Shown here: piece by piece, positions 46,637-55,794 of the stretch
Layout: every line of letters begins with the position of its first letter
Numbering within the stretch: position 1 is the first letter of the stretch
NCBI RefSeq assembly: GCF_013426975.1
Contig: NZ_JACCPY010000022.1
Span: 1 to 64,000, forward strand
Reading direction: 5' to 3'
Length of the DNA: 64,000 nucleotides
Origin: Sphaerotilus sulfidivorans
GTDB taxonomy: Bacteria > Pseudomonadota > Gammaproteobacteria > Burkholderiales > Burkholderiaceae_C
Made by a program: the position numbers and the translations under genes
Notes under the pieces: generated by a model
Seen by the model: the letters and a program-made list of their open reading frames with translations, nothing else
Database searches by the model: none
What the model was told of the DNA's origin: nothing

Positions 46637-48379
46637 ATGCCGATTCCCGCCGACCGTCCGCACCTGAAGCACTGGCCCGCCCGCCTGCCGCGCGAGCTGG
46701 CGGTGCCCGACACCACGCTGTGGTTCAACCTCGAGGTCGCCGCGCAGCGCTGGCCGGACAAGCCCGCCTGGAGCTGCCTGGGCCACGACTGGCGCTGGCG
46801 CGAGGTGCGGCGCCAGGCCGAGGCGCTGGCCGGCTGGCTGCAGGCGCAGGGCGTGGGCCGCGGCGACCGGGTGGCGCTGTTCATGCAGAACTGCCCGCAG
46901 TTCGTCGTCGCGCTGTACGCGGTGGTGCGTGCCGACGCGGTGGTGGTGCCGGTCAACCCGATGAACCGCGCCGACGAGTTCGGCCACTACATCACCGATC
47001 CGGACACGAAGGCGGTCATCTGCGGGGCCGAGCTGGCCGAGGTGGTGCGCCAGGCCGACGCGCGCCTGCCCGAAGCGCAGCGCCTGCGCGCGCTGCTGGT
47101 GACCGGCTGGGACGACGTGCTCGGCCCGGAGCGCCGGATCGATCCGGACCTGGCGGTGCCGCCGGCGATGCAGGCGCTGCTGCAGGCCGAGCCGCCCCTG
47201 CCCGAGGGCGCCACCCGCTGGGCCGACGCGCTGGCCGCCGGCCTGGCGCCGGGACCGCACCTCGCCCGGCCCGACGACCTGGTGCTGCTGCCCTACACCT
47301 CCGGCACCACCGGCCTGCCCAAGGGCTGCATGCACACCCACCGCACGCTGATGCCCAACATCGTCGGCGGCTCGCTGTGGAGCCATGTCGGCGCCGAGTC
47401 GGTCACGCTGGGCGTGGTGCCCTTCTTCCACATCACCGGCATGGTCTACGGCGTGCTGGCGCCGGCCTGGAGCGGCGCGACGGTGGTGGTGATGCCGCGC
47501 TGGGACCGCGTGCTGGCCGGGCGGCTGATCGCGCGCCACCGCGTCAGCCACTGGACCTGCATCCCGACGATGATCATCGACCTGCTCGCCAGCCCGGAGG
47601 CGGCGAGCCTGGACCTCTCGAGCCTGCGCTTTCTCAGCGGCGGCGGCGCGGCGATGCCACAGGCGGTGGCCGAGCGGCTGCAGCGCGACTTCGGCCTGAC
47701 CTTCGCCGAGGGCTACGGCCTGACCGAGACCGCCGCGCCCAGCCACGCCAATCCGCCCGAGCGGGCCAAGCTGCAATGCCTCGGCCTGCCGCTGTTCGGC
47801 ACCGACGCGCGGGTGGTCGATCCGGTCACGCTGGCCGAGCTGCCCGCCGGCGAGGTCGGCGAGATCGTCACCTGCGGGCCGATGCTGTTCACCGGCTACT
47901 GGAAGCACCGGGCCGCGACCGAAGCGGCCTTCGTCGAGCTGCCCGGCATGCCGGGCCGGCGCTTCTTCCGCACCGGCGATCTCGGCCGCATGGACGAGGA
48001 GGGCTACTTCTTCCTCACCGACCGGCTCAAGCGCATGATCAACGCCAGCGGCTTCAAGGTCTGGCCGTCGGAGGTGGAGCTGCTGCTCTACCGCCATCCG
48101 GCGGTGGCCGAGGCCTGCGTGATCGGCGCGCGCGACGCCTACCGCGGCGAGACGGTCAAGGCGGTGATCGTGCTGCGCGCCGAGGCCCGCGGCCAGGTGG
48201 GCGAGGCGGACATCATCGCCTGGGCGCACGAGCACATGGCCGCCTACAAGGCGCCGCGCCAGGTCGAGTTCGTCGAGACGCTGCCCAAGTCCGGCACCGG
48301 CAAGGTGATGTGGCGGCTGCTGCAGGACCACCAGCGCGCCCGCGAAGGCGAAGGCGAAGGCGGACGCGAGCGCGCCTGA
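46637..48379 (+). CDS. AMP-binding acyl-CoA synthetase (long-chain fatty-acid-CoA-ligase-like)
   Basis: A 580-residue ANL-family ligase. LPYTSGTTGLPKGCMHTH (P-loop, about residues 216-233), EGYGLTETAAPSH, FRTGDLGRMDEEGYFFLTDRLKRMINASGFKVWPSEVE and the C-terminal catalytic Lys in LPKSGTGKVMWR are intact. It activates a carboxylic acid with ATP and CoA; SWTCIPTM-like pocket residues do not settle the chain length. No partner genes for beta-oxidation are adjacent. The tail EGEGEGGRERA is low complexity. Confidence 0.92.
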   Translation: MPIPADRPHLKHWPARLPRELAVPDTTLWFNLEVAAQRWPDKPAWSCLGHDWRWREVRRQAEALAGWLQAQGVGRGDRVALFMQNCPQFVVALYAVVRADAVVVPVNPMNRADEFGHYITDPDTKAVICGAELAEVVRQADARLPEAQRLRALLVTGWDDVLGPERRIDPDLAVPPAMQALLQAEPPLPEGATRWADALAAGLAPGPHLARPDDLVLLPYTSGTTGLPKGCMHTHRTLMPNIVGGSLWSHVGAESVTLGVVPFFHITGMVYGVLAPAWSGATVVVMPRWDRVLAGRLIARHRVSHWTCIPTMIIDLLASPEAASLDLSSLRFLSGGGAAMPQAVAERLQRDFGLTFAEGYGLTETAAPSHANPPERAKLQCLGLPLFGTDARVVDPVTLAELPAGEVGEIVTCGPMLFTGYWKHRAATEAAFVELPGMPGRRFFRTGDLGRMDEEGYFFLTDRLKRMINASGFKVWPSEVELLLYRHPAVAEACVIGARDAYRGETVKAVIVLRAEARGQVGEADIIAWAHEHMAAYKAPRQVEFVETLPKSGTGKVMWRLLQDHQRAREGEGEGGRERA

Positions 48380-48384
48380 ACTTG

Positions 48385-48606
48385 TCAGCCGGGCCGGCGG
48401 CGCAGCAGCGCCCAGCCCGCGCCCCACAGCAGCAGGCAGGCCAGCCAGCCTGCCAGCGTCAGCTCGGCGAAGGCGCGCAGCCCGTCGATCTCGCAGTGGC
48501 GGCCGAGCCAGGCCTGGCCGGGCTCGCAGCCGAAGGCCAGCAGCGCAAAGGCGATGCCGGGGCCGAGGTGCAGGATGGCCAGGCCGTGAAAGAGGATCTT
48601 CAGCAT
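48385..48606 (-). CDS. Small membrane protein downstream of the kinase gene
   Basis: A 73-residue protein with two hydrophobic helices (about residues 5-25 and 48-68) and two cysteines in the loop between (FGCEPGQAWLGRHCEIDG), which could form a periplasmic disulfide. It starts 14 bases after the kinase-Usp stop codon and is probably cotranscribed. No family is recognised. Confidence 0.6.
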   Translation of the reverse strand: MLKILFHGLAILHLGPGIAFALLAFGCEPGQAWLGRHCEIDGLRAFAELTLAGWLACLLLWGAGWALLRRRPG

Positions 48607-48620
48607 GCGTCGTCGAGGGT

Positions 48621-50060
48621 TCAGGATTCCTCGTCGCCCTGGGCGGCCGGCCGGCGCACCACGGTGACGGTGCAGTCGGCATCGGCCACCACCTTCGACG
48701 AGACGGTGCCCAGATAGCGCCTGAGCGTCGAGCGCGCGCGCGCGCCCATGATGATGTGGTCGACCTGGGTGCGACGCGAGAACTCGAGCAGCGCCTCGGC
48801 CACGTCCGGCGCCTCCAGGACATGGAAGGTCAGCCGCCCGGTGCCCAGCGCCAGCGACTGCGCGATCGGCCGGGCCCAGTGCTTCAGGCCGACCAGCTGC
48901 TTGACATGCAGGCTGTTGCCGGAGCGGTCGGTCAGCTCGTCCATGCCGATGCGGTTGGTCTTCATGACGCCCACGCAGGCCAGGCGCGCGCCCGGCTCGG
49001 CCGCGACGATGCGCCGCACCGTCTCGCGCTGCAGGTCGAGCAGCGGCTCGGTGGCGTTGCTGACATCGACCGCGGCCAGGATGATCGGCGCGCGCTTGAG
49101 CTGCTCGCCCACCGAGGCCCGCGCGGTCGGCTCGGCGCCGAGCGAGCCCAGCCAGCGCCGCCAGGTCTGCAGCCGCCCTGGCGTGGTGTCGCGGCCGGCG
49201 CGCTCGGTCAGCGCCATCTGGTCGGGATGGCTGAGATCGTGCATCAGGTGCGCGGCGCTGGGATGGCGGTCCTCGGCCTTCACCTCCAGGCAGCGCAGGA
49301 TGATCTCCTGCAGCCACGGCGGGCAGTCCGGCCGCAGCCGACGCGGCGGCACCGGCGCCTGGTAGAGCCGCTCGCGCAGGCCGCGCACGCTGGTGGGCGC
49401 GCCGAAGGGCCGCTCGCCGGTGGTCAGGTGGTAGAGCATCACGCCCAGCGCGAACAGGTCCGAGCGCGGCTCGCTGCGCAGGAACTGCACCTGCTCGGGC
49501 GACATGTAGGGCCCGGTGCCCATCGGCAGGTTGAACTCCTCGTCGAGCAGGTCGGGCAGGTGGTCATGGCGACTCAGGCCATAGTCGACCAGCACCGCCT
49601 CGCCGCCCGGACGGAACAGGATGTTGCTCGGCTTGATGTCGAGATGGATGACGTTCTGGCGATGCAGGTCGTGCAGCGCCGCGGCCACCCGCGCGCCGAT
49701 CGAGGCGATCTCGTCGACCGGCAGCGGCGCCGCATCCAGCTTCGGGCGCAGCGAGTCGCCGGCGATGTGCTCCATGACGATGTAGGGCCGGGTCGCGAAG
49801 TCGCCCTTGGCGATGAAGCGCGGCACATGCACGCCGCGCAGCATCGGCAGGATCATCATCTCGACCTCGAAGCCGACGATGGTGGCCGGATCCTCGCCGC
49901 CCTTGATGCGCGGCACCTTCATCAGCATCGGCAGCCGATGATCGGGATGCGTCACCCGCCACAGGCTGGCCATGCCGCCCTGGTGCAGCCGCTCCTCGAG
50001 CAGGAAGCCGTCGACCAGGTCGCCCACGCCGAAGTGCATGCCGAACGCGTCGCTGTCCAT
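48621..50060 (-). CDS. Serine/threonine protein kinase fused to a universal-stress (UspA) domain
   Basis: The 479-residue protein has an N-terminal Hanks-type kinase domain (about residues 18-280). Visible elements are the glycine loop region HQGGMASLW, K48 in LMKVP, E near 66, HLDIKPSNI (D141, N146) and DYG in place of DFG (D159), with SPEQ in place of APE. A linker leads to a UspA domain (about 324-475: PIILAAVDVSNATEP, ending HIIMGARARSTLRRYLGTVSSKVVADADCTVTVV) with the nucleotide-binding Gly loop. There is no transmembrane segment. A metallophosphatase gene lies 16 bases upstream on the same strand, so the two may write and erase the same phosphorylation. Confidence 0.9.
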   Translation of the reverse strand: MDSDAFGMHFGVGDLVDGFLLEERLHQGGMASLWRVTHPDHRLPMLMKVPRIKGGEDPATIVGFEVEMMILPMLRGVHVPRFIAKGDFATRPYIVMEHIAGDSLRPKLDAAPLPVDEIASIGARVAAALHDLHRQNVIHLDIKPSNILFRPGGEAVLVDYGLSRHDHLPDLLDEEFNLPMGTGPYMSPEQVQFLRSEPRSDLFALGVMLYHLTTGERPFGAPTSVRGLRERLYQAPVPPRRLRPDCPPWLQEIILRCLEVKAEDRHPSAAHLMHDLSHPDQMALTERAGRDTTPGRLQTWRRWLGSLGAEPTARASVGEQLKRAPIILAAVDVSNATEPLLDLQRETVRRIVAAEPGARLACVGVMKTNRIGMDELTDRSGNSLHVKQLVGLKHWARPIAQSLALGTGRLTFHVLEAPDVAEALLEFSRRTQVDHIIMGARARSTLRRYLGTVSSKVVADADCTVTVVRRPAAQGDEES

Positions 50061-50076
50061 CGCCGCCCTCCCCCGC

Positions 50077-50820
50077 TCAGGCGCCGACCAGCAGCCGCTC
50101 GCCCAGCGCGCGGGGCAGGCCGGCGGCGATGATCTTCGCGGCGGTGGCCTCGTGGTCGTAGGGCACACGGTGGAAGGTCAGCGTCTGGCGGCCCAGATCG
50201 AACATCGCCCAGGCCGCGGCCGGATTGCCGTCGCGCGGCTGGCCGGCCGAACCGGCGATCGCCAGCCACTGGCGATGGCCCGGCACCGGCACCGCCACGC
50301 CCGGCACCGGCGAGAAGTTGGCGATCTTGCCGACGCTCGACAGGTGATAGAGCGCCGGCTGGTGCACATGGCCGCAGAAGGTGTGGCGGCAGTCGGTGGC
50401 CATCATGCTGCGCACCGCCTCGTTGCGGCCCAGGATGTACTCCCAGCCGGCCGGCGCCCAGGCATTGGCATGCACGAACAGGCAGCCGAACTCCTCGCGG
50501 CGCATCGGCAGCCGGCCCAGGAAGTCGAGCTGCTCGGCCGAGAGCTGGGCGCGGGTCCACTCGATGGCGCGGCGCGCGTCCTCGACCAGGTTCGGATTGG
50601 GCTCGCCGGCCACCGCGTCGTCATGGTTGCCGCGCACCGCGATCGCGCCCTGCGCGACCAGGTCCTGCACCATCGTCACCACCCAGGCCGGATCGGCGCC
50701 ATAGCCGACGAAGTCGCCCAGCAGCGCGATGCGGTCGGCGCCATGCAGATGGGCCTGCTCGAGACAGGCCTCGAAGGCCTCGCGGTTGGCGTGAATGTCG
50801 GTGATCAGTGCAATCTTCAT
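50077..50820 (-). CDS. Calcineurin-like metallophosphatase, possible protein phosphatase
   Basis: A 247-residue cytoplasmic phosphoesterase. MKIALITDIHANREAFEACLEQA (D-x-H), ALLGDFVGYGADP (GD), VRGNHDDAV (GNHD), a later VHANAWAP and FCGHVHQPALY (GHxH) supply the two-metal centre. GGGGAG lies upstream of the ATG at 50820. Adjacent, same-strand position upstream of a Ser/Thr kinase gene suggests it may reverse that kinase's work; small-molecule phosphodiesterase activity is the alternative. Confidence 0.87.
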   Translation of the reverse strand: MKIALITDIHANREAFEACLEQAHLHGADRIALLGDFVGYGADPAWVVTMVQDLVAQGAIAVRGNHDDAVAGEPNPNLVEDARRAIEWTRAQLSAEQLDFLGRLPMRREEFGCLFVHANAWAPAGWEYILGRNEAVRSMMATDCRHTFCGHVHQPALYHLSSVGKIANFSPVPGVAVPVPGHRQWLAIAGSAGQPRDGNPAAAWAMFDLGRQTLTFHRVPYDHEATAAKIIAAGLPRALGERLLVGA

Positions 50821-50975
50821 GTCGATGTCTCCCCGGTCGGACACGCTGGCGTGCCCCGGCATGGAATCGAGTGTAGACCGCACCCGCGCCGGCCAGCGGC
50901 CGCTGCGGATCCGCAGCAGTCTGGCCGTCATGTCGCTCGCCTAGAATCGGCGCGTTCCCGAGATCGCCGCGACCC

Positions 50976-52004
50976 GTGACCCTGAGATTCGAGCGACAGC
51001 CGCCCGCTGCGGCCTGCCCTGCCCCCTGCGCCACCGGCGCACCGCCTGCGGCCATCGTGCTCGGCGAGCGCTGCCATGACAGCGACGCGGCACTGGCCCG
51101 CGCAGCCGGTCTGCCCCGGCTGCTCGCGGGCGAGCCGCCCTGCGCCGAGCGCTGGCTGAGCCCGGTGTCGCCGGCCCGGCTGCGACAGGGCTGCACCGGC
51201 CGGGTGAGCTGGCGCAGCGACGGCCGCTGGCTGCACGCCAGCGCGCGCATCGAGGTGCAGAGCGGCGCCCAGCTGCGCGAGCACACCCGCGCGCTCTACG
51301 CCGACCTGTTCGAGGTGCTGCGGCTGCAGGGCGGCCCCGAAGGCGGCATTCGCCTGCATGCGCTAAAGATCTGGAACTATCTGCCGCACATCACGGCCGA
51401 TCTCGACGGGCTGGAGGTCTACCGGCACTTCAACATCGGGCGCCAGCAGGCCTTTCTCGAGGCCGGCCTGAGCGCCTTCGAGGGCGCACCGGCCGCCTGC
51501 GCGCTCGGCCACCATGACGGGCCGCTGACGGTGCATGTGCTGGCCGGCCCCGAGGTGCCGCGCCCGGTCGAGAATCCGCGTCAGGTCAGCGCTTACCACT
51601 ATCCATCGGCCTACGGCCCGCGCAGCCCGACCTTCTCGCGTGCGGCGCTGGTCTCGCTGGCCCCCGACGAGGAGACGCTGCTGGTCTCTGGCACCGCCAG
51701 CATCGTCGGCCACGAGACCTGCCATGTCGGCGACGTGGCCGCACAGACCGCCGAGACGCTGCGCAATCTGGAGGCGGTGCTGGCCTCGGCGCACCGGCAG
51801 ACCTCGGCCCGCTTCGACCTGCGCCAGATGGACCTGACGGTCTACCTGCGCGATCCGGGCGATCGCGCGACGGTCGAGGCGGTGCTGGCGCAGGCGCTCG
51901 GCGCCGCGGCGCCCGGCCTGCGCAACGCGCTGTGGCTGCATGCCGATGTCTGCCGCGCCGACCTGCTGGTCGAGATGGAGGCCCAGGGCCATGCGCGGTG
52001 CTGA
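50976..52004 (+). CDS. Chorismatase-family enzyme (FkbO/Hyg5/XanB2-like)
   Basis: A 342-residue cytoplasmic protein with the signatures of chorismate-converting enzymes: IWNYLPHITA, RHFNIGRQQAFLEAG, ENPRQVSAYHYPSAYGPRSPTFSRAALV, and LLVSGTASIVGHETCHVGDVAAQTAETLRNLEAVL (active-site region). Members turn chorismate into 3- or 4-hydroxybenzoate or a dihydrodiol; subtype cannot be told. Hydroxybenzoate feeds xanthomonadin-like pigment or ubiquinone synthesis, but no such genes are adjacent. The start is GTG at 50976; TAGAAT at 50942 may be its -10. Confidence 0.82.
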   Translation: MTLRFERQPPAAACPAPCATGAPPAAIVLGERCHDSDAALARAAGLPRLLAGEPPCAERWLSPVSPARLRQGCTGRVSWRSDGRWLHASARIEVQSGAQLREHTRALYADLFEVLRLQGGPEGGIRLHALKIWNYLPHITADLDGLEVYRHFNIGRQQAFLEAGLSAFEGAPAACALGHHDGPLTVHVLAGPEVPRPVENPRQVSAYHYPSAYGPRSPTFSRAALVSLAPDEETLLVSGTASIVGHETCHVGDVAAQTAETLRNLEAVLASAHRQTSARFDLRQMDLTVYLRDPGDRATVEAVLAQALGAAAPGLRNALWLHADVCRADLLVEMEAQGHARC

Positions 52005-52122
52005 GCGCGCGGCCCCCGAATCGGGTGCGTTCACCCGGGTGACTGGCGGTTCCACGCAACCCTGGGCACACTGGCCGGATTGAAATCATGAAAGACCGCC
52101 AGACCGGGCGAAGGAAAAACGA

Positions 52123-53088
52123 ATGAGTCACGACCGATCGAATCTTTCGCATCCCGAAGCCCGGCGGCGTCTGCTGCTGGGCGTGCTGGCGCTGTCCCCG
52201 CTGGCCGCGGCACCGCTGCTGGGCGGCTGCACCACCACGCCGCCGCTGTCGCCGATTCCCCCGACCGAGAGCACCCAGCCGGCCGCCGCGGCGCTGCTGG
52301 CCGAATCGGCCGCAGCCCACGGTCTGAGCGCCTGGCGCCGGGTGCGCGATCTCAGCTTTTCCTGCCGAGGCGAGTGGCGCACGCTGGTGGACCGACTGCA
52401 GCCGGAGCTGGCGGATGCACGCTTTCGGGTCTCGTCCGAAGAGCGGCTGATGCCGGCGGAGGGCCTGATCGCCCAGATCCACACCGGGCCCGGCGGTCAC
52501 AAGCATGTGCTGCGCCGCCAGGGCCGCGGCGAACGCGACACCGGCAGCGTCGAGGTGGCCTACAACAGCCTGAACACCCGCGATGCCGCGCTGCTGCAGG
52601 CCAGCGCGCTGGCGGCCGACAGCAGCCGGCTGGGCCTGCTCGGCCCGCTGGCGCTGGTGGACGGCGCGCACACCCTGCGCCTGGCCGGCCTGGAGCAGGT
52701 CGGCGAACATGCCTGCGAGCGGCTGATGGTGCGACTGAGCCCGGGCCTGGGCCTGTCGCCGGTGGACCAGCTGGTGCTGTGCATCGACCGGCGCACCCGG
52801 CTGATGCGCCGCGTGCGCTTCACGATCGACGGCCTGGCCTCGGCCCGCGGCACGCTGCTCGAGCTGGACACCCGCGATTTCCAGAACATTCACGGCATCG
52901 AGTGGCCGACCCGCTTCCACGAGCGCATGCGCCGGCCGGTCCCGCACCTGCCGGTGCGCGACTGGCAGCTCACCGGCCTGGACATCAATCGCGGCATGAA
53001 GGCCGAGGATCTCGGCGGCGGCCGCTTCTCGGGCATGGCGCGGGGCGCGGCGCGGGCACTGCCCGGCGCGGCGACGCCCACGACCTGA
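52123..53088 (+). CDS. Hypothetical lipoprotein
   Basis: A 321-residue protein with an Arg-rich signal and lipobox (RRRLLLGVLALSPLAAAPLLGGC, Cys near residue 36), then an Ala-rich segment and a soluble domain of unknown type containing repeated beta-like stretches (LSFSCRGEWRTLVDRL, HKHVLRRQGRGERDTGSVEVAYNSLN). It should be anchored in a membrane facing the periplasm. No family recognised. The ATG at 52123 lies 118 bases after the chorismatase stop. Confidence 0.7.
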   Translation: MSHDRSNLSHPEARRRLLLGVLALSPLAAAPLLGGCTTTPPLSPIPPTESTQPAAAALLAESAAAHGLSAWRRVRDLSFSCRGEWRTLVDRLQPELADARFRVSSEERLMPAEGLIAQIHTGPGGHKHVLRRQGRGERDTGSVEVAYNSLNTRDAALLQASALAADSSRLGLLGPLALVDGAHTLRLAGLEQVGEHACERLMVRLSPGLGLSPVDQLVLCIDRRTRLMRRVRFTIDGLASARGTLLELDTRDFQNIHGIEWPTRFHERMRRPVPHLPVRDWQLTGLDINRGMKAEDLGGGRFSGMARGAARALPGAATPTT

Positions 53089-53181
53089 AATGCCGCCACG
53101 CGACCATGCTGCATCGCAGCATGACTGAGGCGATCGGCCTATGATGGACGGGTCACGCACTTCCCGGACAGTCCGTCGCCC

Positions 53182-53574
53182 ATGTCGCCCCATCTGCACC
53201 ATCGACCCGACGCGCTCTGGGTCGCCCAGATCGAGAAGCTCTGCGAGGAGCTGAACCTGCGCATCGCCCGGCTGGCCCTGATGCTGGGTGTGTCGCTCGA
53301 CGACGAGGCGCAGCTGGCCCGGCTGCTGGCGCCGGTGGCGCGCCCGGACGGCCATGACCGCCCCAGCGAACGCCATGAGGCCGATGCGCGCACCGAACTG
53401 CGCGGCCTGCTGCTGCTGCGCGGCGAACTCGAGAAGCGCTGCGTCGACGAGTTCGGCCCGGTGACCGCCGGCGAGATGCTGATCGATGTCGAGGCCGCCA
53501 TGGTGCGCCACGGCTTCACGCCGGGCGCCGACGGCCTGGACCTGCAGCGCCTGTTCGGCTCGGCGTCGGCCTGA
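53182..53574 (+). CDS. Hypothetical protein
   Basis: A 130-residue, mostly alpha-helical cytoplasmic protein (WVAQIEKLCEELNLRIARLALMLGVSLDDEAQLARLL at the start). There is a TATGAT -10-like hexamer about 35 bases upstream, and the codon bias is that of a real gene. No domain is recognised and the neighbours (lipoprotein, argF) give no clue. Confidence 0.65.
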   Translation: MSPHLHHRPDALWVAQIEKLCEELNLRIARLALMLGVSLDDEAQLARLLAPVARPDGHDRPSERHEADARTELRGLLLLRGELEKRCVDEFGPVTAGEMLIDVEAAMVRHGFTPGADGLDLQRLFGSASA

Positions 53575-53623
53575 GCCGGCCGAACAGGCGCGGCCTGCGT
53601 CAGCGCCAGCGCCAGCGCCAAGG

Positions 53624-54586
53624 TCAGCCGATGCGGCCCAGCAGCAGATACTCCATCAGCGCCTTCTGGACGTGCATGCGGTTCTCGGCCTCGTCCCAGA
53701 CCACCGACTGCGGGCCGTCGATCACCTCGGCGGTGACCTCCTCGCCGCGGTGCGCGGGCAGGCAGTGCATGAAGAGCGCGTCCGGCCGGGCCACCGCCAT
53801 CATCTCGGCATCGACGCACCAGTCGGCGAAGGCGGCCTTGCGGGCCTCGTTTTCGGCCTCATAGCCCATGCTGGTCCAGACATCGGTCGTGACCAGATCG
53901 GCGCCGCGGCAGGCCTCGCGCGGATCGGTGAAGACCTTGTAGCAGTCGCTCGATCGCACGCCGGCCACCTTCGGATCGACCTCGTAGCCGCTGGGCGTGC
54001 TGACATGCACCGTGAAGCCCAGCGTCTCGGCCGCCTGCAGCCAGGTGTTGGCCATGTTGTTGCCGTCGCCGACCCAGGCCACCACCTTGCCCTTCAGGCA
54101 GCCCAGGTCGTAGCCGTTCGCCCCGACCGGCGCGCGGTGCTCCAGGTAGGTGAACAGGTCGGCCATGATCTGGCACGGGTGGAACTCGTTGGTCAGCCCG
54201 TTGATGACCGGCACGCGGCTGTGCGCGGCGAAGGCCTCGATCTTGGTGTGCTCGAAGGTACGGATCATGACCAGGTCGGTCATGCGGCTGATGACGCGCG
54301 CCGAGTCCTCGATCGGCTCGGAGCGGCCGAGCTGGCTGTCACCGGTGGTCAGGTGCACCACCGAGCCGCCCATCTGGTACATGCCGGCCTCGAAGCTGAC
54401 GCGGGTGCGGGTGCTGGCCTTCTCGAAGATCATCGCCAGCGTGCGGTCGGCCAGCGGCTGGTAGCGCTCGTAGTTCTTGAAGCGGCGCTTGATCAGGCGC
54501 GCGCGCTCGAACAGGTAGGCGTACTCCTCGGCTCGGAAGTCCTTGAACTGCAGGTAGTGCTTCATCAGGCTGTTTCCGGGTTTCAT
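53624..54586 (-). CDS. argF: Ornithine carbamoyltransferase
   Basis: The 320-residue enzyme makes citrulline from ornithine and carbamoyl phosphate in arginine synthesis. EKASTRTRVSFEAG (carbamoyl-phosphate site), NEFHPCQIMADL and FMHCLPAHRGEEV (ornithine Cys-Leu-Pro site) are all intact. The ATG at 54586 overlaps the argD stop (ATGA), indicating translational coupling; MKHYLQFKDF at 54565 is the alternative start and resembles more usual N-termini. Confidence 0.97.
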   Translation of the reverse strand: MKPGNSLMKHYLQFKDFRAEEYAYLFERARLIKRRFKNYERYQPLADRTLAMIFEKASTRTRVSFEAGMYQMGGSVVHLTTGDSQLGRSEPIEDSARVISRMTDLVMIRTFEHTKIEAFAAHSRVPVINGLTNEFHPCQIMADLFTYLEHRAPVGANGYDLGCLKGKVVAWVGDGNNMANTWLQAAETLGFTVHVSTPSGYEVDPKVAGVRSSDCYKVFTDPREACRGADLVTTDVWTSMGYEAENEARKAAFADWCVDAEMMAVARPDALFMHCLPAHRGEEVTAEVIDGPQSVVWDEAENRMHVQKALMEYLLLGRIG

Positions 54587-55794
54587 GCTGCGGCGGACTC
54601 GGCGAGGAAGGTCTTGATCACGGGCACCAGGATCGCGACGATCTCGTCGGCCTCGGCCACGCTCAGCGTCAGCGGCGGCACCAGGCGCACCACGCTGTCG
54701 GCGGTCACGCTCAGCAGCAGGCCGGCCTCGAGCGCGCGCGTCAGCACCACGCCGCAGGGCCGGTCGAGCTCGATGCCCAGCATCAGGCCGGCGCCGCGCA
54801 CTTCGGTCACGCCAGCCACGCCGGCGAGCTCGCGCTCCAGCGCCGCCTTCAGGTGCGCGCCGACAGCCGCGGCGTTCTCCAGCAGGTCCTCTTCCTCCAT
54901 GATGCGCAGCGTCTCGATGCCGGCGCGCATCGACAGCGGGTTGCCGCCGAAGGTGGTGCCGTGGTTGCCGGGCTTGAAGATGTTCGCCGCCCGCGGACCG
55001 CACACCACCGCGCCGATCGGCACGCCCGAGCCCAGGCCCTTGGCCAGCGGCATCACGTCCGGCTGGATGCCGGCCCACTGGTGGGCGAACCACTTGCCGG
55101 TGCGGCCGATGCCGCACTGCACCTCGTCGAGCATCAGCAGCAGATCGTGCCGGTCGCACAGCTCGCGCACCGCGCGCAGGTAGTCCCAGCGCGCCGCATG
55201 GATGCCGCCCTCGCCCTGGATGGTCTCGAGGAAGACCGCAGTGATGTTCGGGTTGGACTCGACCGCGGCGCGGATCGCGTCGAGGTCGTTGAGCGGCACG
55301 CGCACGAAGCCCTCGACCAGCGGGCCGAAGCCGGCCTGCACCTTCGGGTTGCCGGTGGCCGACAGCGTCGCGATCGAGCGGCCGTGGAAGGCCTTCTCGA
55401 ACACGATCACCTCGGGGCGCTCGATCCCCTTGTCGTGGCCGAACTTGCGCGCGAGCTTCAGCGCCGCCTCGTTGGCCTCCAGGCCGGTGCTGCAGAAGAA
55501 GGCGTTGGTCAGGCCCGACAGCTCGACCAGCCTGGCCGCGAGCTGCTCCTGGCCGGGGATGTGGTAGTAGTTCGAGCAGTGGATCAGGGTCGCGACCTGC
55601 TCCTGCAGCGCGGCGACGAACTTCGGGTGCGCATGGCCCAGCGTGTTGACCGCGATGCCGCCCAGGCCGTCGAGGTACTCGCGGCCGGCCGAGTCCCAGA
55701 CGCGGCAGCCTCGGCCTCGCACCAGCGCGATCGGCAGGCGGCCGTAGGTCGTCATCACGTGGGGTTCGGCGATCGTCGCGGACTCGGCGGTCAT
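54583..55794 (-). CDS. argD: Acetylornithine aminotransferase
   Basis: The 403-residue class III PLP aminotransferase acts in arginine synthesis. FCSTGLEANEAALKLARK, AFHGRS, IQGEGGI, LMLDEVQCGIGRTGKWFAHQW and MPLAKGLGSGVPIGAVV (Schiff-base Lys) are present, as is NHGTTFGGNPL. It is the first gene of argDF. A TACAAT -10-like hexamer lies about 80 bases upstream, followed by a GGGCGCC/GGCGCC hairpin in the leader. Confidence 0.96.
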   Translation of the reverse strand: MTAESATIAEPHVMTTYGRLPIALVRGRGCRVWDSAGREYLDGLGGIAVNTLGHAHPKFVAALQEQVATLIHCSNYYHIPGQEQLAARLVELSGLTNAFFCSTGLEANEAALKLARKFGHDKGIERPEVIVFEKAFHGRSIATLSATGNPKVQAGFGPLVEGFVRVPLNDLDAIRAAVESNPNITAVFLETIQGEGGIHAARWDYLRAVRELCDRHDLLLMLDEVQCGIGRTGKWFAHQWAGIQPDVMPLAKGLGSGVPIGAVVCGPRAANIFKPGNHGTTFGGNPLSMRAGIETLRIMEEEDLLENAAAVGAHLKAALERELAGVAGVTEVRGAGLMLGIELDRPCGVVLTRALEAGLLLSVTADSVVRLVPPLTLSVAEADEIVAILVPVIKTFLAESAAA

